Source: Linyphia triangularis (lineage: Eukaryota > Arthropoda > Arachnida > Araneae > Linyphiidae). Taken from it: a DNA stretch of 64,000 bases. Both the position numbers and the translations under genes were made by a program. Numbering within the stretch: position 1 is the first letter of the stretch; each line of letters starts with the position of its first letter. This document shows positions 21,700 through 35,667 of the stretch, piece by piece. The notes beneath the pieces are model-generated. The model was not told the origin of the DNA, made no database searches, and saw nothing but the letters and a program-made list of their open reading frames with translations. The stretch lies in contig OZ021723.1 in the NCBI GenBank assembly GCA_963978545.1, positions 5,834,273 to 5,898,272 of the forward strand, read 5' to 3'.

Positions 21700-22415
21700 G
21701 GGGACTGTTAAGGCAAAAATTTCAAAATTTTCGATTTTTATATTTTAGTGGAAATATATAGCCTGCAATTTTAGCTTTCAGTACATATCTTACTTTTGCT
21801 GATCCGAGAAGAATTAAGAATATTATTTGAGTTTTTGTAAGCGCGCATATCAGAAATCGTCTGTATTTCAATTTCTTAAATTGCATTTTTCTCTTCATGG
21901 GTATTTTAAGATTTTTAGGGTATTCGATTTGTTCCTTGCGATTCAAAAGTTGATGTATTTTTTTTAAATTTGGAGATATTGTTTAATATACTATTTTGAA
22001 AGCAATTGTGCATTGATTTTGGAATCTGGTATTTTTTTATTGTTTTACAGCAATTTTCGTAATGCTTTTATTTAAAAAATTTACATTTTTTGCCGTTGTA
22101 CCAAAGTTTTACTTTTAAATAATTAACCAATGAGCCAAATTCAAAATCCATGCACAATTATGTCAATATATATTCAATTAGCTTATACAAAAAAATTGAG
22201 ACAGATTGCAAAAAATTTGAATCGCAAGGAGCGTTTTTAAAATTACGGAAAAAACGCTAAATTTTTCAATAAAAATTTAATTTCTTGAAAAAAAAATCAA
22301 TATAAATTTTTGAAATTTTGGATTGTATTTCATTTAATTGCTATTGAACTGCACAAAAAATTTCATGAATTTTAGACAAAAATTGAAGAATTTTTATTTT
22401 TGACTTAACAGTCCC
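21700..22415 (-). mobile_element. TIR element GGGGACTGTTAAG, copy A
   Basis: The left end is ggggactgttaaggcaaaaa, the right end gacttaacagtccc. Its whole length is an inverted copy of 22706-23421. It is flanked by gtaa on the left; the right flank is decayed. An open frame at 21722-21946 has a similar counterpart in the copy at 48387 but overlaps the inverted end and is AT-driven, so I do not call it a gene. Confidence 0.75.
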
Positions 22416-22705
22416 TGACAATAATAACAGGAATAAACTAAAGTTGGCTTCTTCAACCTTTTCTGTAGAAGTTGTTTCCTCTTTTATATACTTATCTTGC
22501 AGCAAAAACAACTTCAGTTTCGACCATACATTTTTGGTGCCGGGGAAATTTCACGTGCGACTTTACCTGTATTCTGTCAACTATTTTTTCGATTTTTTTT
22601 TTTTTTTTTTTTTCGTTTTCTTTTTTGATATGTGCAAGGAATTTTTTTAATTAAATGTCATGTAACTTTTGAGTAAAAACAAATTTTTAAATTTTAAGTA
22701 ATTAA

Positions 22706-23421
22706 GGGGACTATTAAGTCAAAAATAAAATTTCTTCAATTTTTGTCTAAAATTCATGAAATTTTTTGCGCAGTTCAATAGCAATTAGATGAAACACAGC
22801 CCAAAATTTCAAAAATTTATATTGATTTTTTTTCAAGAAATTAAATTTTTATTGAAAAATTTAGAGTTTTTTCCGTAATTTTAAAAACGCTCCTTGCGAT
22901 TCAAATTTTTTGCAATCTGTCTCAATTTTTTTGTACAAGCCAATGGAATATATATTGACATAATTGTGCATGGATTTTGAATTTGACTCATTGGTTAATT
23001 ATTTAAAAGTAAAATTTTGGTACAACGGCAAAAAATGTAAACTTTTTAAATAGAAGCATTACTAAAATTGCTGTAAAACAATAAAAAAATACCAGATTCC
23101 AAAATCCATGCACAATTGTGTTCAAAATAGTATAGTAAACAATATCTCTAAATTAAAAAAAATTACGTCAATTTTTGAATCGCAAGGAACGAATCGAATA
23201 CCCTAAAAATCTTAAAATACACATGAAGAGAAAAATGCAATTTAAGAAGTTGAAATACATACGATTTCTGATATGAGCGCTTACAAAAACTCAAATAATA
23301 TTCTTAGTTCTTCTCGGATCAGCAAAAGTAAGGTATGTACTGAAAGCTATAATTGAAGGCTATATATTTCCACTATAATATAAAAATAGAAAATTTTGAA
23401 ATTTTTGCCTTAACAGTCCCC
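22706..23421 (+). mobile_element. TIR element GGGGACTGTTAAG, copy B
   Basis: This is the best-bounded copy: ttaa then ggggactattaagtcaaaaa on the left, and tgccttaacagtcccc then ttaa on the right. The 716 bp lie in opposite orientation to copy A, with a 290-bp spacer between them. The flanks allow either a TTAA (piggyBac-like) or a TA (Tc1/mariner-like) target. There is no transposase. Confidence 0.8.
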
Positions 23422-23537
23422 TTAAGAAATTAAACTGTTTAATTCTTTAATACAATTTTCTTATTGTTTATATTACAAATGTCCCCAAATTTCATAGATT
23501 TTTTCCCCTTTTCGGAGCTATAGTAGTCAAAATTTGA

Positions 23538-23757
23538 TTGGTTGGTTGTTTTCAGTTTATCTTGCTCCGTCAGCAACACGAGGGCTATAATGCGCCGAAA
23601 CATTCGTCATTAGACAAGCCAACATACATTTACAAACACCCATTCCTAACACGGGACTCGAACCCGCAACCTCGTGGCCTAGAAGCTAGCACGCTAACCA
23701 CTATACCGTTTGGTCGGCAAAAAAAAGAATGCCAACAGCACGCAGTGTTCCCAGGTG
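23538..23757 (-). mobile_element. SINE family A, copy 3, with extra 5' sequence
   Basis: The duplicated flank gtcaaaatttga is at 23526-23537 and 23758-23769. The SINE proper occupies 23538-23718 (head at right, B box GGGTTCGAGTCCCG on the minus strand). Between the SINE head and the right TSD are 39 extra bases (23719-23757) absent from all other copies, so the inserted RNA may have started upstream of the usual 5' end. Confidence 0.85.
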
Positions 23758-23778
23758 GTCAAAATTTGAATGAAAGTG

Positions 23779-24839
<1,061 letters not shown>

Positions 24840-24843
24840 TTAA

Positions 24844-25564
24844 GGGGGTCCGGTACCGAAAATAATAAAAAAACTTTATTTATGTACATTTTTAGGTCAA
24901 AAATTTATTTTATGTATGAGATACTATTTATATATCTTTGAGAAAATGTTTTTTTGAATATTGTGTTTAGTTATTTAAAAAAAAATTAAAAACCAAGAAA
25001 AATTCATAATAATTGATGTTTGCGTATTTTGATATAAGTCAAGAAAAAATAATTTTTTTTTCAAAGTGAAAGCTTTCTGTAATACAAAATTATACAAAGA
25101 AAATTTTGTCTTCACAGAATTTTGATAGGTGAATTAAAAAAAAATTTAAAAATTCTCAAAGTTAAAATATTGAAGTTTTTGCTTTTTTTATGTTATCTTT
25201 TACGCTAAATGTTATATTTTAAAACAGAATTAAAAAAATAAAATTCTGCGAAGACAAAATATTTAAAACTATATAAATTAAATGCTCCAAAAATTTGAAT
25301 AGCCAATTATTAATGGTTCTGGAGATATATCGATTTGAATATGCAACATCTGTGAAAAACACTAGTGTTCGAAAAACGCACTTTAAGCAGACGCTTCAAG
25401 GTGTTACGCCCATTAGTGATGTTTAAATAACAGGTAATTTTGTGGCGTTCTAATCACCGGAGGAATAAGATAAAAACATCATTCTCTTCAGGAAAGTATG
25501 AACTATTTTTTAAAATCAGAAAAAAAAATTGGGATTTTTGAAAAAATTTCGGTACTGGACCCCC
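24844..25564 (+). mobile_element. TIR element GGGGGTCCGGTACC, copy 1
   Basis: The left end is gggggtccggtaccgaaa; the right end is its complement, tttcggtactggaccccc. TTAA lies at both outer edges (24840-24843, 25565-25568). A second copy with the same ends and body is at 40648-41359. It is 721 bp, AT-rich and non-coding. Confidence 0.85.
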
Positions 25565-25734
25565 TTAAAAATAATAGAACTCAGATTATTTTTTGTCTCT
25601 CAAAAACACAAACATCACCGAACTTTATTCCACCAATTCACAATGCCAGATGCAAAAACAGAAACAAGATGTAAACAAAATTAAACATGTTGCCAGGTAC
25701 AAAAAACTATTTAAAATAATACGTAATATCTGAC

Positions 25735-25918
25735 ACTCGCAGTCACTTGGCCACTACAAGGCCGGTAGCGATGACCACTTGTGAAGGTGCACCCATTAGG
25801 AAGGACATCGTTGCCCCTAAATTAGGACATCTATTTTTTACGTCAGATTCGAAACGAGACCCACCACCGTGGTAGTCTGGTGCACTAACCACTATACTGA
25901 ATGAGGCTACAAATAATC
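25735..25918 (-). mobile_element. Possible SINE family D, tRNA-like head
   Basis: On the minus strand from about 25918: CAGTATAGTGGTTAGTGCAC (A-box-like) followed after a normal spacing by GTTTCGAATC (B-box-like). The body ends near ctgacactcgcagtc. No second copy and no clear TSD were found. Confidence 0.5.
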
Positions 25919-25939
25919 CAGACTAAGCTTATACAAAAT

Positions 25940-26190
25940 ATAACTGAAGATATATTTCTTCGCTTCAGAGATTCCCAAAACTTCTTCGGACAACACTTCA
26001 ACAAAAGCTTCAGTGAGTTCAACTTTCAGCACAGCAGAATCCCCAAATAAAACAACAGAGCTCCTTTCAACTCAAAATCTTCAAATGCCATTTCTGGGCG
26101 TCTTATATAGCCTCGCGTGCGAACTTTCCCGAACGATCCAGGTAAATCTATCTGGCAACCAGCACGCATAGAAAGAGGGAGAAATATTTT
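25940..26190 (-). promoter_or_regulatory. Candidate pol II promoter or solo LTR
   Basis: Read on the minus strand, a GC-richer stretch (gttcgggaaagttcgcacgc) leads into GAGGCTATATAAGACGCC, a good TATA box, near 26100-26115. About 150 bases of less AT-rich sequence follow. This resembles the promoter half of an LTR or a short host promoter. No primer-binding site, second LTR or downstream gene was seen, so the call is tentative. Confidence 0.3.
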
Positions 26191-26222
26191 GATTATATCC
26201 TAGCAGTTGCCACCATTTTTGG

Positions 26223-26347
26223 GTTGGTTGTTTTCGGATTATCTGGCACCGTCAGCAACACGAGGGCTATAATGCGCCGAAACATTTCGTCATTTAACAA
26301 ACACCCATGCCTAACACGGGACTCGAATCCGCAACCTCGCGGTCTAG
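26223..26347 (-). mobile_element. SINE family A, copy 4 (truncated)
   Basis: Tail, body and B box are present (gggactcgaatccgcaacc on the plus strand), with about 25 bases missing from the body after cgtcat. The head is lost: the copy stops at ggtctag, where copy 5 begins. Confidence 0.8.
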
Positions 26348-26529
26348 TTGGTTGGTTGTATTCAGATTATCTGGCGCCGTCAGCAACGCGAGGGCTATAA
26401 TGCGCCAAAAAATTAGTCATTAGACAAGCCAACATACATTTACAAACACCCATGCCTAACACGGGACTCGGAACCCGCAACCTCGCAGTCTAGAAGCTAG
26501 CATGCTAACCACTATACCGTTTGGTCGGT
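26348..26529 (-). mobile_element. SINE family A, copy 5
   Basis: Full-length minus-strand copy abutting copy 4 at ctag/ttggttgg. No target-site duplication joins its two sides and the missing head of copy 4 does not reappear on its right, so the pair arose by insertion plus deletion or by recombination between SINEs. Confidence 0.85.
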
Positions 26530-27384
26530 GAAATCGAATTTCAAAAATAAGTATTTATTTAATTTTCAATTATACAGGCCAACTGCGTAACAATAGACTA
26601 CAATTTTATGAATCCTATTTCTGAAAATGTTCAATTTGGGTGCAAATATATGAAAAATATAGGACGAAAATTCTTGAGAACGTCTTCGAATCTATCAAAA
26701 GAAATCAAGCTTCGAAAAAGTAAGCCATCGATTCGTACCTGATAAAAGGCTTAGAAACTGCTTACTAAGTCACTCGACAAAGCAGAGATAAGGGAAGAAA
26801 ATGCCATAAAAGCTTTTAACAAAAGAAATATTTTGAAACATTTTCCTCAATATTGAGTGAATATTCAAGACTTTTTATGTCATTTTTCATCTTTCCCGAC
26901 TTCTTTTGCTTTCCCACAATTTTATAAAGTGGAACTTCGCGAAAGACAAAAGCTCTTCGAAAATAGTATCGGGAAAGATGTACCGTCATCATTTTTAAGT
27001 AAAATGCGTTCACATATGAAATCACGGTCAGAATTCCCTCGAAAACTTCTTTTCGAACGAATCTCATTTTATTTAAGAAAAATTTCGGTAAAACCAAGAA
27101 ATAGTTGGCAGAAGCTCGTACCGAAGTTAAAATTGGGTATTTTTTTTTCCTCCTTAAAAGAACTGTTTTCTTTGTTCTTTTGCCGAAAGATTAGATGCAC
27201 CTTTACTTCAAAGGATAGTGCTTGTTTTTTAGGTTTTGCATCTGTCTAAAAATGATACATGAGAGTCATATTTAAATTTCACTTGCCTCAAGTACCCTGT
27301 TCTAATGAATATATCTTTACACAAAAATTGGTATATATAATATTTAGACTATTTAAGAAAAAAAGATAAAAAAACAGATCAGAA
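26530..27384. other. Unrecognised; one 130-codon frame
   Basis: A plus-strand frame at 26857-27249 encodes a Phe/Lys/Ser-rich product without a recognisable domain, and a minus-strand frame overlaps it at 26816-27097. The composition looks like chance in AT-rich DNA, though the length is above average for the window. Confidence 0.4.
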
Positions 27385-27495
27385 TTTGCCCACTATTTCC
27401 AGTTAGCACAGTGTTACTGGCCAAAGTCAGAAGAAAAGGTTCTGTGTAGATTGTCCTATGTATGCTGAATCACGAGTATTATTCCAGAGTATACG

Positions 27496-27539
<44 letters not shown>

Positions 27540-27540
27540 A
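27385..27540 (+). pseudogene. 3' end relic of a LINE with poly(A) tract
   Basis: The frame reads VDCPMYAESRV followed by a few residues and then a run of about 38 A (27500-27538). A Cys-Pro-x-Tyr-x-x-x-Arg block just before the end is typical of the C-terminal zinc-binding tail of non-LTR polymerases (compare HVLxxCPxYxxxR). The family is not the LINE at 13973, which has no poly(A). A sister fragment is at 28290-28415. Confidence 0.45.
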
Positions 27541-28282
27541 TTAGGGGTGTGGAACATCGCACAGCTTTCAATACACTATAATACTAATGTCAATTTGTGT
27601 CATTTACCGTTCTTATATATTTATCATTCATTTAGAAAAAAATGGCTGGTTTGGCGATATTTTTTGCGATAATTCTTGTATGGATCATTAAAAAAAATCT
27701 TCGCCAAAATGGGGATTTTGGTGATATTTATTTCGATGATTCTTATATTATCCTTTTATATAAGTGAAACTGAGAGGAGAAGAAAAAACGATCTTTGATA
27801 AGCTATGTTGAAACAAAGAGAACTCTGTGTTGAATTCATTCGTTTTTCAACATTTTACGCCATTAAAGCATTTTTTTTTTTAAATTTCGCAGGTGGGAAT
27901 GTTTAAAACACCTTAAAAGGCATTACCACAGCGATTTTGATCAAAATCGTTCGAGCCGTTTTTTAACAATCATTGAAAAACATTATTTTTTCAATGGCAG
28001 CTACCTTATGAGCATGCGCGATTTTGACGAAATCCTTAATGGTAGGTCCTTGAGCCACAACCAATCAGTGCACCAAATTTAAACATCGTAGGTTAATTTG
28101 TTCGGGAGTTATGCTAACAACGTACACACAGACACACATACACACAATTTTTCTAGATCACTTTTTTGAAATCCGGATGTTCCAAATGTGGTGAAATGCA
28201 AAAAAAATTGATTTTTTTTTTTACCGAATTCTGTACTTTCATTACCCTATGTATACATACGTGTAATTGAAAGTGTAAAAAC
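27541..28282 (-). mobile_element. Helentron-like element, copy 2
   Basis: On the minus strand it runs from the 5' block TTTTTACACTTTCAATTAC near 28282 to GCGATGTTCCACACCCCTAA at 27541, with a host T next to it. It contains the family's subterminal inverted repeat and the loop region with cacacatacacacaattttt. It is inserted directly after the poly(A) run of the LINE relic. Confidence 0.75.
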
Positions 28283-28289
28283 AAATCAA

Positions 28290-28415
28290 TTTTTCACCAC
28301 TATTTCCAGGTAACAGTGTTATTAGCCAAAGTCGAAAAAAAAGGTTCTTGGAAGATTGTCCTATCTATGCAGAATCTCGAGTATTGTTACAAAGTATACG
28401 ATTTAAAAAAAAAAA
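28290..28415 (+). pseudogene. Second 3' relic of the same LINE
   Basis: It repeats the 27385-27508 segment (cactatttccag at the start, gattgtcctatctatgcaga inside, agtatacgatt at the end) and translates as EDCPIYAESRVLLQSIRFKK, again followed by an A-run. The two copies now flank Helentron-like copy 2. Confidence 0.45.
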
Positions 28416-28977
28416 AATGTTAAAACCATCAAAAAACTTTTTTTTCCACCCTACCACACCGCCCTTTCTTTTAACATTATATTTCAATTTTAAAAATTCG
28501 CATCAACATTTCAAAAAACTTCCAATATATTTATCCAGCACTGAGCGAGATTGGTCAAGATTCGTAGCAACGGCCCGTCTACAACTGTCCACATCGGGAT
28601 TGGCCACTGTCGAACCAATACTGGCCAGCAGATTTGTGTTAATGCGTTGGATGAAACGGAACACTTTAAAAGGCTTATCACCGATCTTAAAATTGCCGTT
28701 CAGGATCGTGCCTATACTAGAAGACAACATAACCTGATCTCAACTGAATAGCCTACAACAATGGGAGAACCAGTTCCTACAGCGCATTCAGTGATATCAG
28801 GGTATGTTGTCATCTAGTATAGATGAAGACAACAATCTCCATACACAGATATGCGGATTTGGTACGGATTTTCCATAGTTTTACAGATTTTTACGATTTA
28901 CTCATAGTCAATGCTTTTATATTACTTTGAATGTATGAATGTATACGAGACACAATAGAGATTATCGCATCTGCGAA
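28416..28977. other. Unrecognised segment with open frames on both strands
   Basis: Frames at 28348-28737, 28551-28751 (plus) and 28503-28730 (minus) overlap and none shows a known domain. The segment 28540-28740 is less AT-rich than its surroundings and might be a decayed exon; I cannot choose a frame. Confidence 0.35.
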
Positions 28978-28986
28978 ACACACGCA

Positions 28987-30639
28987 AGAGTGGCCACAGA
29001 ACCGGGAAAACCTGGCAATCAGGGAAATGTCAGGGAGCTTTCTGATTCTGGAAAAAATCAGGGAAATGTCAGGGAACTTTCTGATTCTGGAAAAAATCAG
29101 GGAAATGTCAGGGAGCTTTCTGATTCTGGAAAAAATCAGGGAAATGTCAGGGAACTTTTTAAAATTTCATGAAAATCAGGGAAATGTCAGGGAGCTTTCT
29201 GATTCTGGAAAAAATCAGGGAAATGTCAGGGAACTTTTTAAAATTTCATGAAAATCAGGGAAATGTCAGGGAGCTTTCTGATTCTGGAAAAAATCAGGGA
29301 AATGTCAGGGAACTTTTTAAAATTTCATGAAAATCAGGGAAATGTCAGGGAGCTTTCTGATTCTGGAAAAAATCAGGGAAATGTCAGGGAACTTTTTAAA
29401 ATTTCATGAAAATCAGGGAAATGTCAGGGAGCTTTCTGATTCTGGAAAAAATCAGGGAAATGTCAGGGAACTTTTTAAAATTTCATGAAAATCAGGGAAA
29501 TGTCAGGGAGCTTTCTGATTCTGGAAAAAATCAGGGAAATGTCAGGGAACTTTTTAAAATTTCATGAAAATCAGTGAAATGTCAGGGAGCTTTCTGATTC
29601 TGGAAAAAATCAGGGAAATGTCAGGGAACTTTTTAAAATTTCATGAAAATCAGGGAAATGTCAGGGAGCTTTCTGATTCTGGAAAAAATCAGGGAAATGT
29701 CAGGGAACTTTTTAAAATTTCATGAAAATCAGGGAAATGTCAGGGAGCTTTCTGATTCTGGAAAAAATCAGGGAAATGTCAGGGAACTTTTTAAAATTTC
29801 ATGAAAATCAGGGAAATGTCAGGGAGCTTTCTGATTCTGGAAAAAATCAGGGAAATGTCAGGGAACTTTTTAAAATTTCATGAAAATCAGGGAAATGTCA
29901 GGGAGCTTTCTGATTCTGGAAAAAATCAGGGAAATGTCAGGGAACTTTTTAAAATTTCATGAAAATCAGGGAAATGTCAGGGAGCTTTCTGATTCTGGAA
30001 AAAATCAGGGAAATGTCAGGGAACTTTTTAAAATTTCATGAAAATCAGGGAAATGTCAGGGAGCTTTCTGATTCTGGAAAAATCAGGGAAATGTCAGGGA
30101 ACTTTTTAAAATTTCATGAAAATCAGGGAAATGTCAGGGAGCTTTCTGATTCTGGAAAAAATCAGGGAAATGTCAGGGAGCTTTCTGATTCTAGAAAAAA
30201 TCAGGGAAATGTCAGGGAACTTTTTAAAATTTCATGAAAATCAGGGAAATGTCAGGGAGCTTTCTGATTCTGGAAAAAATCAGGGAAATGTCAGGGAACT
30301 TTTTAAAATTTCATGAAAATCAGGGAAATTTTGAATTATTTAAGGCACGTTCATCCATATTTTGGCGCTATGTGCTTGGAGATTTGTAGTGGTAAGCCAT
30401 TAGAAGTTTTATGTTAAGGTATAATTTAAACGTTTCATTGCCAGCAAAACTATTTTTTAAAAAATTGCATATTATCTTTTTAGCATACATGTTCTATTTG
30501 ATAAGGATGTCGAGACATCTGGAAAACCTAAGAAAATTGGGGAAATTTGAAAAAAAGTTTGACCTAAAATCAGGGATTTTTTTAGAAATCTGTCAGAGAA
30601 ATCGGGGAACTATTTTTCCTGAATTTTGTGGCCACCCTG
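28987..30639. mobile_element. hAT-like element filled by a tandem array
   Basis: The left end is AGAGTGGCCACAGAACCGGG; the right end read inward is CAGGGTGGCCACAAAATTC. CAGGGTGGCCAC-type ends are familiar from hAT elements. The flanks acacacgca (28978-28986) and acacagca (30640-30647) fit an 8-bp TSD with one added base. Nearly the whole interior is the 79-bp array; the last 300 bases are unique and AT-rich. There is no transposase. Confidence 0.65.
29016..30330 (+). repeat. 79-bp tandem array, about 16-17 units
   Basis: Each unit is made of two related half-units, one with agggagctttctgattctgg and one with agggaactttttaaaatttc, and each half starts aatcagggaaatgtc. Units are almost identical; I saw a base change near 29573, a two-base deletion near 30079 and one place (30140-30200) where the first half is doubled. 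All reading frames here are repeat artefacts. Confidence 0.95.
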
Positions 30640-30697
30640 ACACAGCAAAAACAATTTAAATTTCGGCGTTAGCAAAAAATATTGATGAATTTAAATA

Positions 30698-30980
30698 CTT
30701 CAAAGAATTGAGTAGTTTGCTTCAAAGAATTGAGTTGTTTGCATCAAAGAATTGAGTTGTTTGCTTCAGAGATTTGAGTTGTTTGCTTCAGAGATTTGAG
30801 TTGTTTGCTTCAGAGATTTGAGTTGTTTCCTTCAGAGAAATGAGTTGTTTGCTTCAAAGAACTGAGTTGTTTGCTTCAAAGATTTGAGTTGTTTCCTTCA
30901 GAGAAATTAGTTGTTTCCTTCAGAGAAATGAGTTGTTTGCTTCAAAGAATTGAGTTTTTTGCTTCAAAGAATTGAGTTGA
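30698..30980 (+). repeat. 22-bp minisatellite, about 13 units
   Basis: Direct repeats of a 22-bp unit around gcttcaaagaattgagttgt, with variants (agagattt, agagaaat) interspersed. Confidence 0.93.
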
Positions 30981-31047
30981 TGCTATTGGTGAATTTCAAG
31001 AGTATTGAAAAAAGATTGAGAAAACATGTTTCACGTAGGTCTATTCC

Positions 31048-31678
31048 GTAGGTTTCGAAAAATGTTCGTAAAAATGGTTATTTTGACGACATTTTTGGCA
31101 ATAATTTTTACATAGGCAAAAAACCCGTCCAAGATGGAGAAATTCGAGATGTTATTCGAAAGACATTAATTGTCCTTTCTTGTGAGTGAAACAGAAAAAA
31201 ACAAACTTTGATGGGCGATGCTCAAGGGCATAAAGCTGTGTCAAATGCACTCATTTTACAATTTTTTACACTTTTACCACAGGTCTGCTGAAATTTCGAA
31301 GAAGACAATTAGAACACCTTAACCGGCATTAGCGTAGAGATTTTAATCAAAATCGTTAGAGCCGTTTATTAACAATTACTGAAAACCTGATTTTTTCATG
31401 AATTCGACCTTATACGCATGCGTTATTTCGACTAAAACCTTAATGGTAAGTCCCACGACCACCAATGACACGCACACAAAATTTGAACATCGTAGGTTAA
31501 TTTGTTTGGAAGTTATAATGACCCCCTAGACGCAGACAGAAATTTTTTCTAGATCACTTTTTTGAAATCAAGGAGTTCCAAAATGTGGAGAAATGCATTA
31601 ATTTTTTTTTTTTTTTACCAAAGACTATACTTTCATTACACTATGTAAACATATGGTAAATTGAAAGTAAAAAAACTA
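31048..31678 (-). mobile_element. Helentron-like element, copy 3 (3' truncated)
   Basis: The 5' block (on the minus strand TTTTTTTACTTTCAATTTAC) is at 31660-31678 and the body is clearly homologous to the other copies, but the terminal GTTCCACACC...CTAG part is missing at the left. Confidence 0.7.
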
Positions 31679-31833
31679 CAACAACCCTGAATCCCAAAAC
31701 TCAATTGGTGACCATCAATAACAATCCCTTTCGTATCTGTTTTTAAATCCTTGTAAAAACTCTGACTCTGTGGTGAAAAAGTCTTTAGAGGGCTAATTTA
31801 GCCACTTGGGATCATCAAATCAATATGTTACTT

Positions 31834-32450
31834 ATAGACTGAGAGGCGACTGCGATTTTTGGACACCCCATCGAACATCATTCTGAATTTTTTATAGAAA
31901 TTGGAGAAAAGTGAGTAGATTACGAATCCATTGGTCTGCCGTGGCAAAAATTGCCAAAACTGGTCAAAAATCGACTTTTAATAAGTTGAGCTAAATCCAA
32001 TTGCCAAATGCGCCATAAATTGAAAAAAATTGAGCATTTTTTTTTTTTTTTTTGGTAACCCTCACTCTTTAATTTTCAATTAAGAAGGTTGCAGACGATT
32101 CGGATGTATGGCTATGGCTTACTTGCATCTTTCACAAATGAGCCAAATTTGTTATAAACATTACGTCACTGATGACGTAACTGATGTCGCCAATATGGCT
32201 TACTTTTAAAATATACAAGTTTTCCGAGCCAGAGATCAGAAATCGTTTGCGCTTTTTCTCATTGAAAATCAAAATGCAGTGGGTTGCCAGACGAAAAAGT
32301 TTGTTCTCTTTTTGGCAAGTTATGACATATTTGGCAATAACCACGGCAGACCAGTGGAATCGTAATCTACTAACTTTTCTACAATTTCTATAAAAAATTC
32401 AGAATGATGTTCGATGGGGTCCAAAAATTGCAGTCGCGTCTCGGACTATT
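31834..32450. repeat. Foldback 2, related to foldback 1
   Basis: The left arm from about 31834 (gagaggcgactgc...) pairs with the right arm ending at about 32447 (...gcagtcgcgtctcgg). Both arms hold catcgaacatcattctgaat or its complement and the ggtctgccgtgg block. The unit is homologous to the arms of foldback 1, but here that block lies near the outer ends whereas in foldback 1 it lies next to the loop. No THAP exon is present. Confidence 0.75.
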
Positions 32451-32614
32451 AGCAGATACACTCATTGTCAATGGCAATACATTCTTCAAGCTTGGGATGA
32501 ATACACACATTTCTCTATGGATCCCCTCCATGAAATGTAACGACTTTTTTAAATTTAAAAATATTAGCAGGCTGCGAAAAATCCCGGTCTAAACGAGCAA
32601 AACATTAAATTGTT

Positions 32615-33143
32615 TCATTATATATATATATAAGGCAAAGCCCTCACTCACTCATCACTAATTCTCTCACTTCCCACATGTCCACAACTCTGAAAAATTG
32701 GTACAAATATCAACAATGGTAAACATAGAAAAAGTAAGCTATTCCGATCTCGATTAACTCACTTTAAGGGGTGGAAAAGGGGATAAACGTTCCAAACGAA
32801 GGATATCCGACTGATTCACTTCCAATGTTGTCACAATTCTGATATTTGGTGCAAATGTTAAGAAGGCCAAATGTAGAAAAAATTAGTTATTAGTTAAAAT
32901 TATTAAACAGAACCATAGGGAGTTAAACGTTCTAAGCGAGGGATATTCAGATGTCTCATTTCCAATATATTCTCATTATAAATTTTGGATAAAATGTCAA
33001 CAAAGGAAAGTTTCTATTTTTATAATTCAAATTGTCGGGATCGAAATAGAAGCAAACGTCTGAAGTGTAAAATAAATTAATGTCTTTTGATTGCTAAAAT
33101 ACACATGGTAAAATTTCGTAGCGCAGCACGGGTATTCAGCTAG
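32615..33143 (+). mobile_element. Helitron-like element
   Basis: The left part carries ataaggcaaagccctcactc and further CACTCACTC-type repeats, followed by three loosely repeated modules (gtaaaca...agaaaa...aaacgttcc). The right end is gcgcagcacgggtattcagc then TAG, i.e. CTAG, followed by T at 33144. A related element is at 62698-63870. The 5' TC is uncertain because the left end is a TA run. Confidence 0.6.
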
Positions 33144-33149
33144 TATATA

Positions 33150-35667
<2,518 letters not shown>

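Noticed and set aside
21722..21946. 74-codon protein similar to one at 48826-49050
   Set aside because: Similarity follows from the two being copies of one non-coding TIR element; the frame ends in its inverted terminus.
26857..27249. Host gene in a 130-codon frame
   Set aside because: No domain, AT-driven composition and an overlapping frame on the other strand.
28931..30316. Open frames of 66-106 codons in the 79-bp array
   Set aside because: Stops fall in every unit and the frames exist only because the array repeats; no start context or domain.
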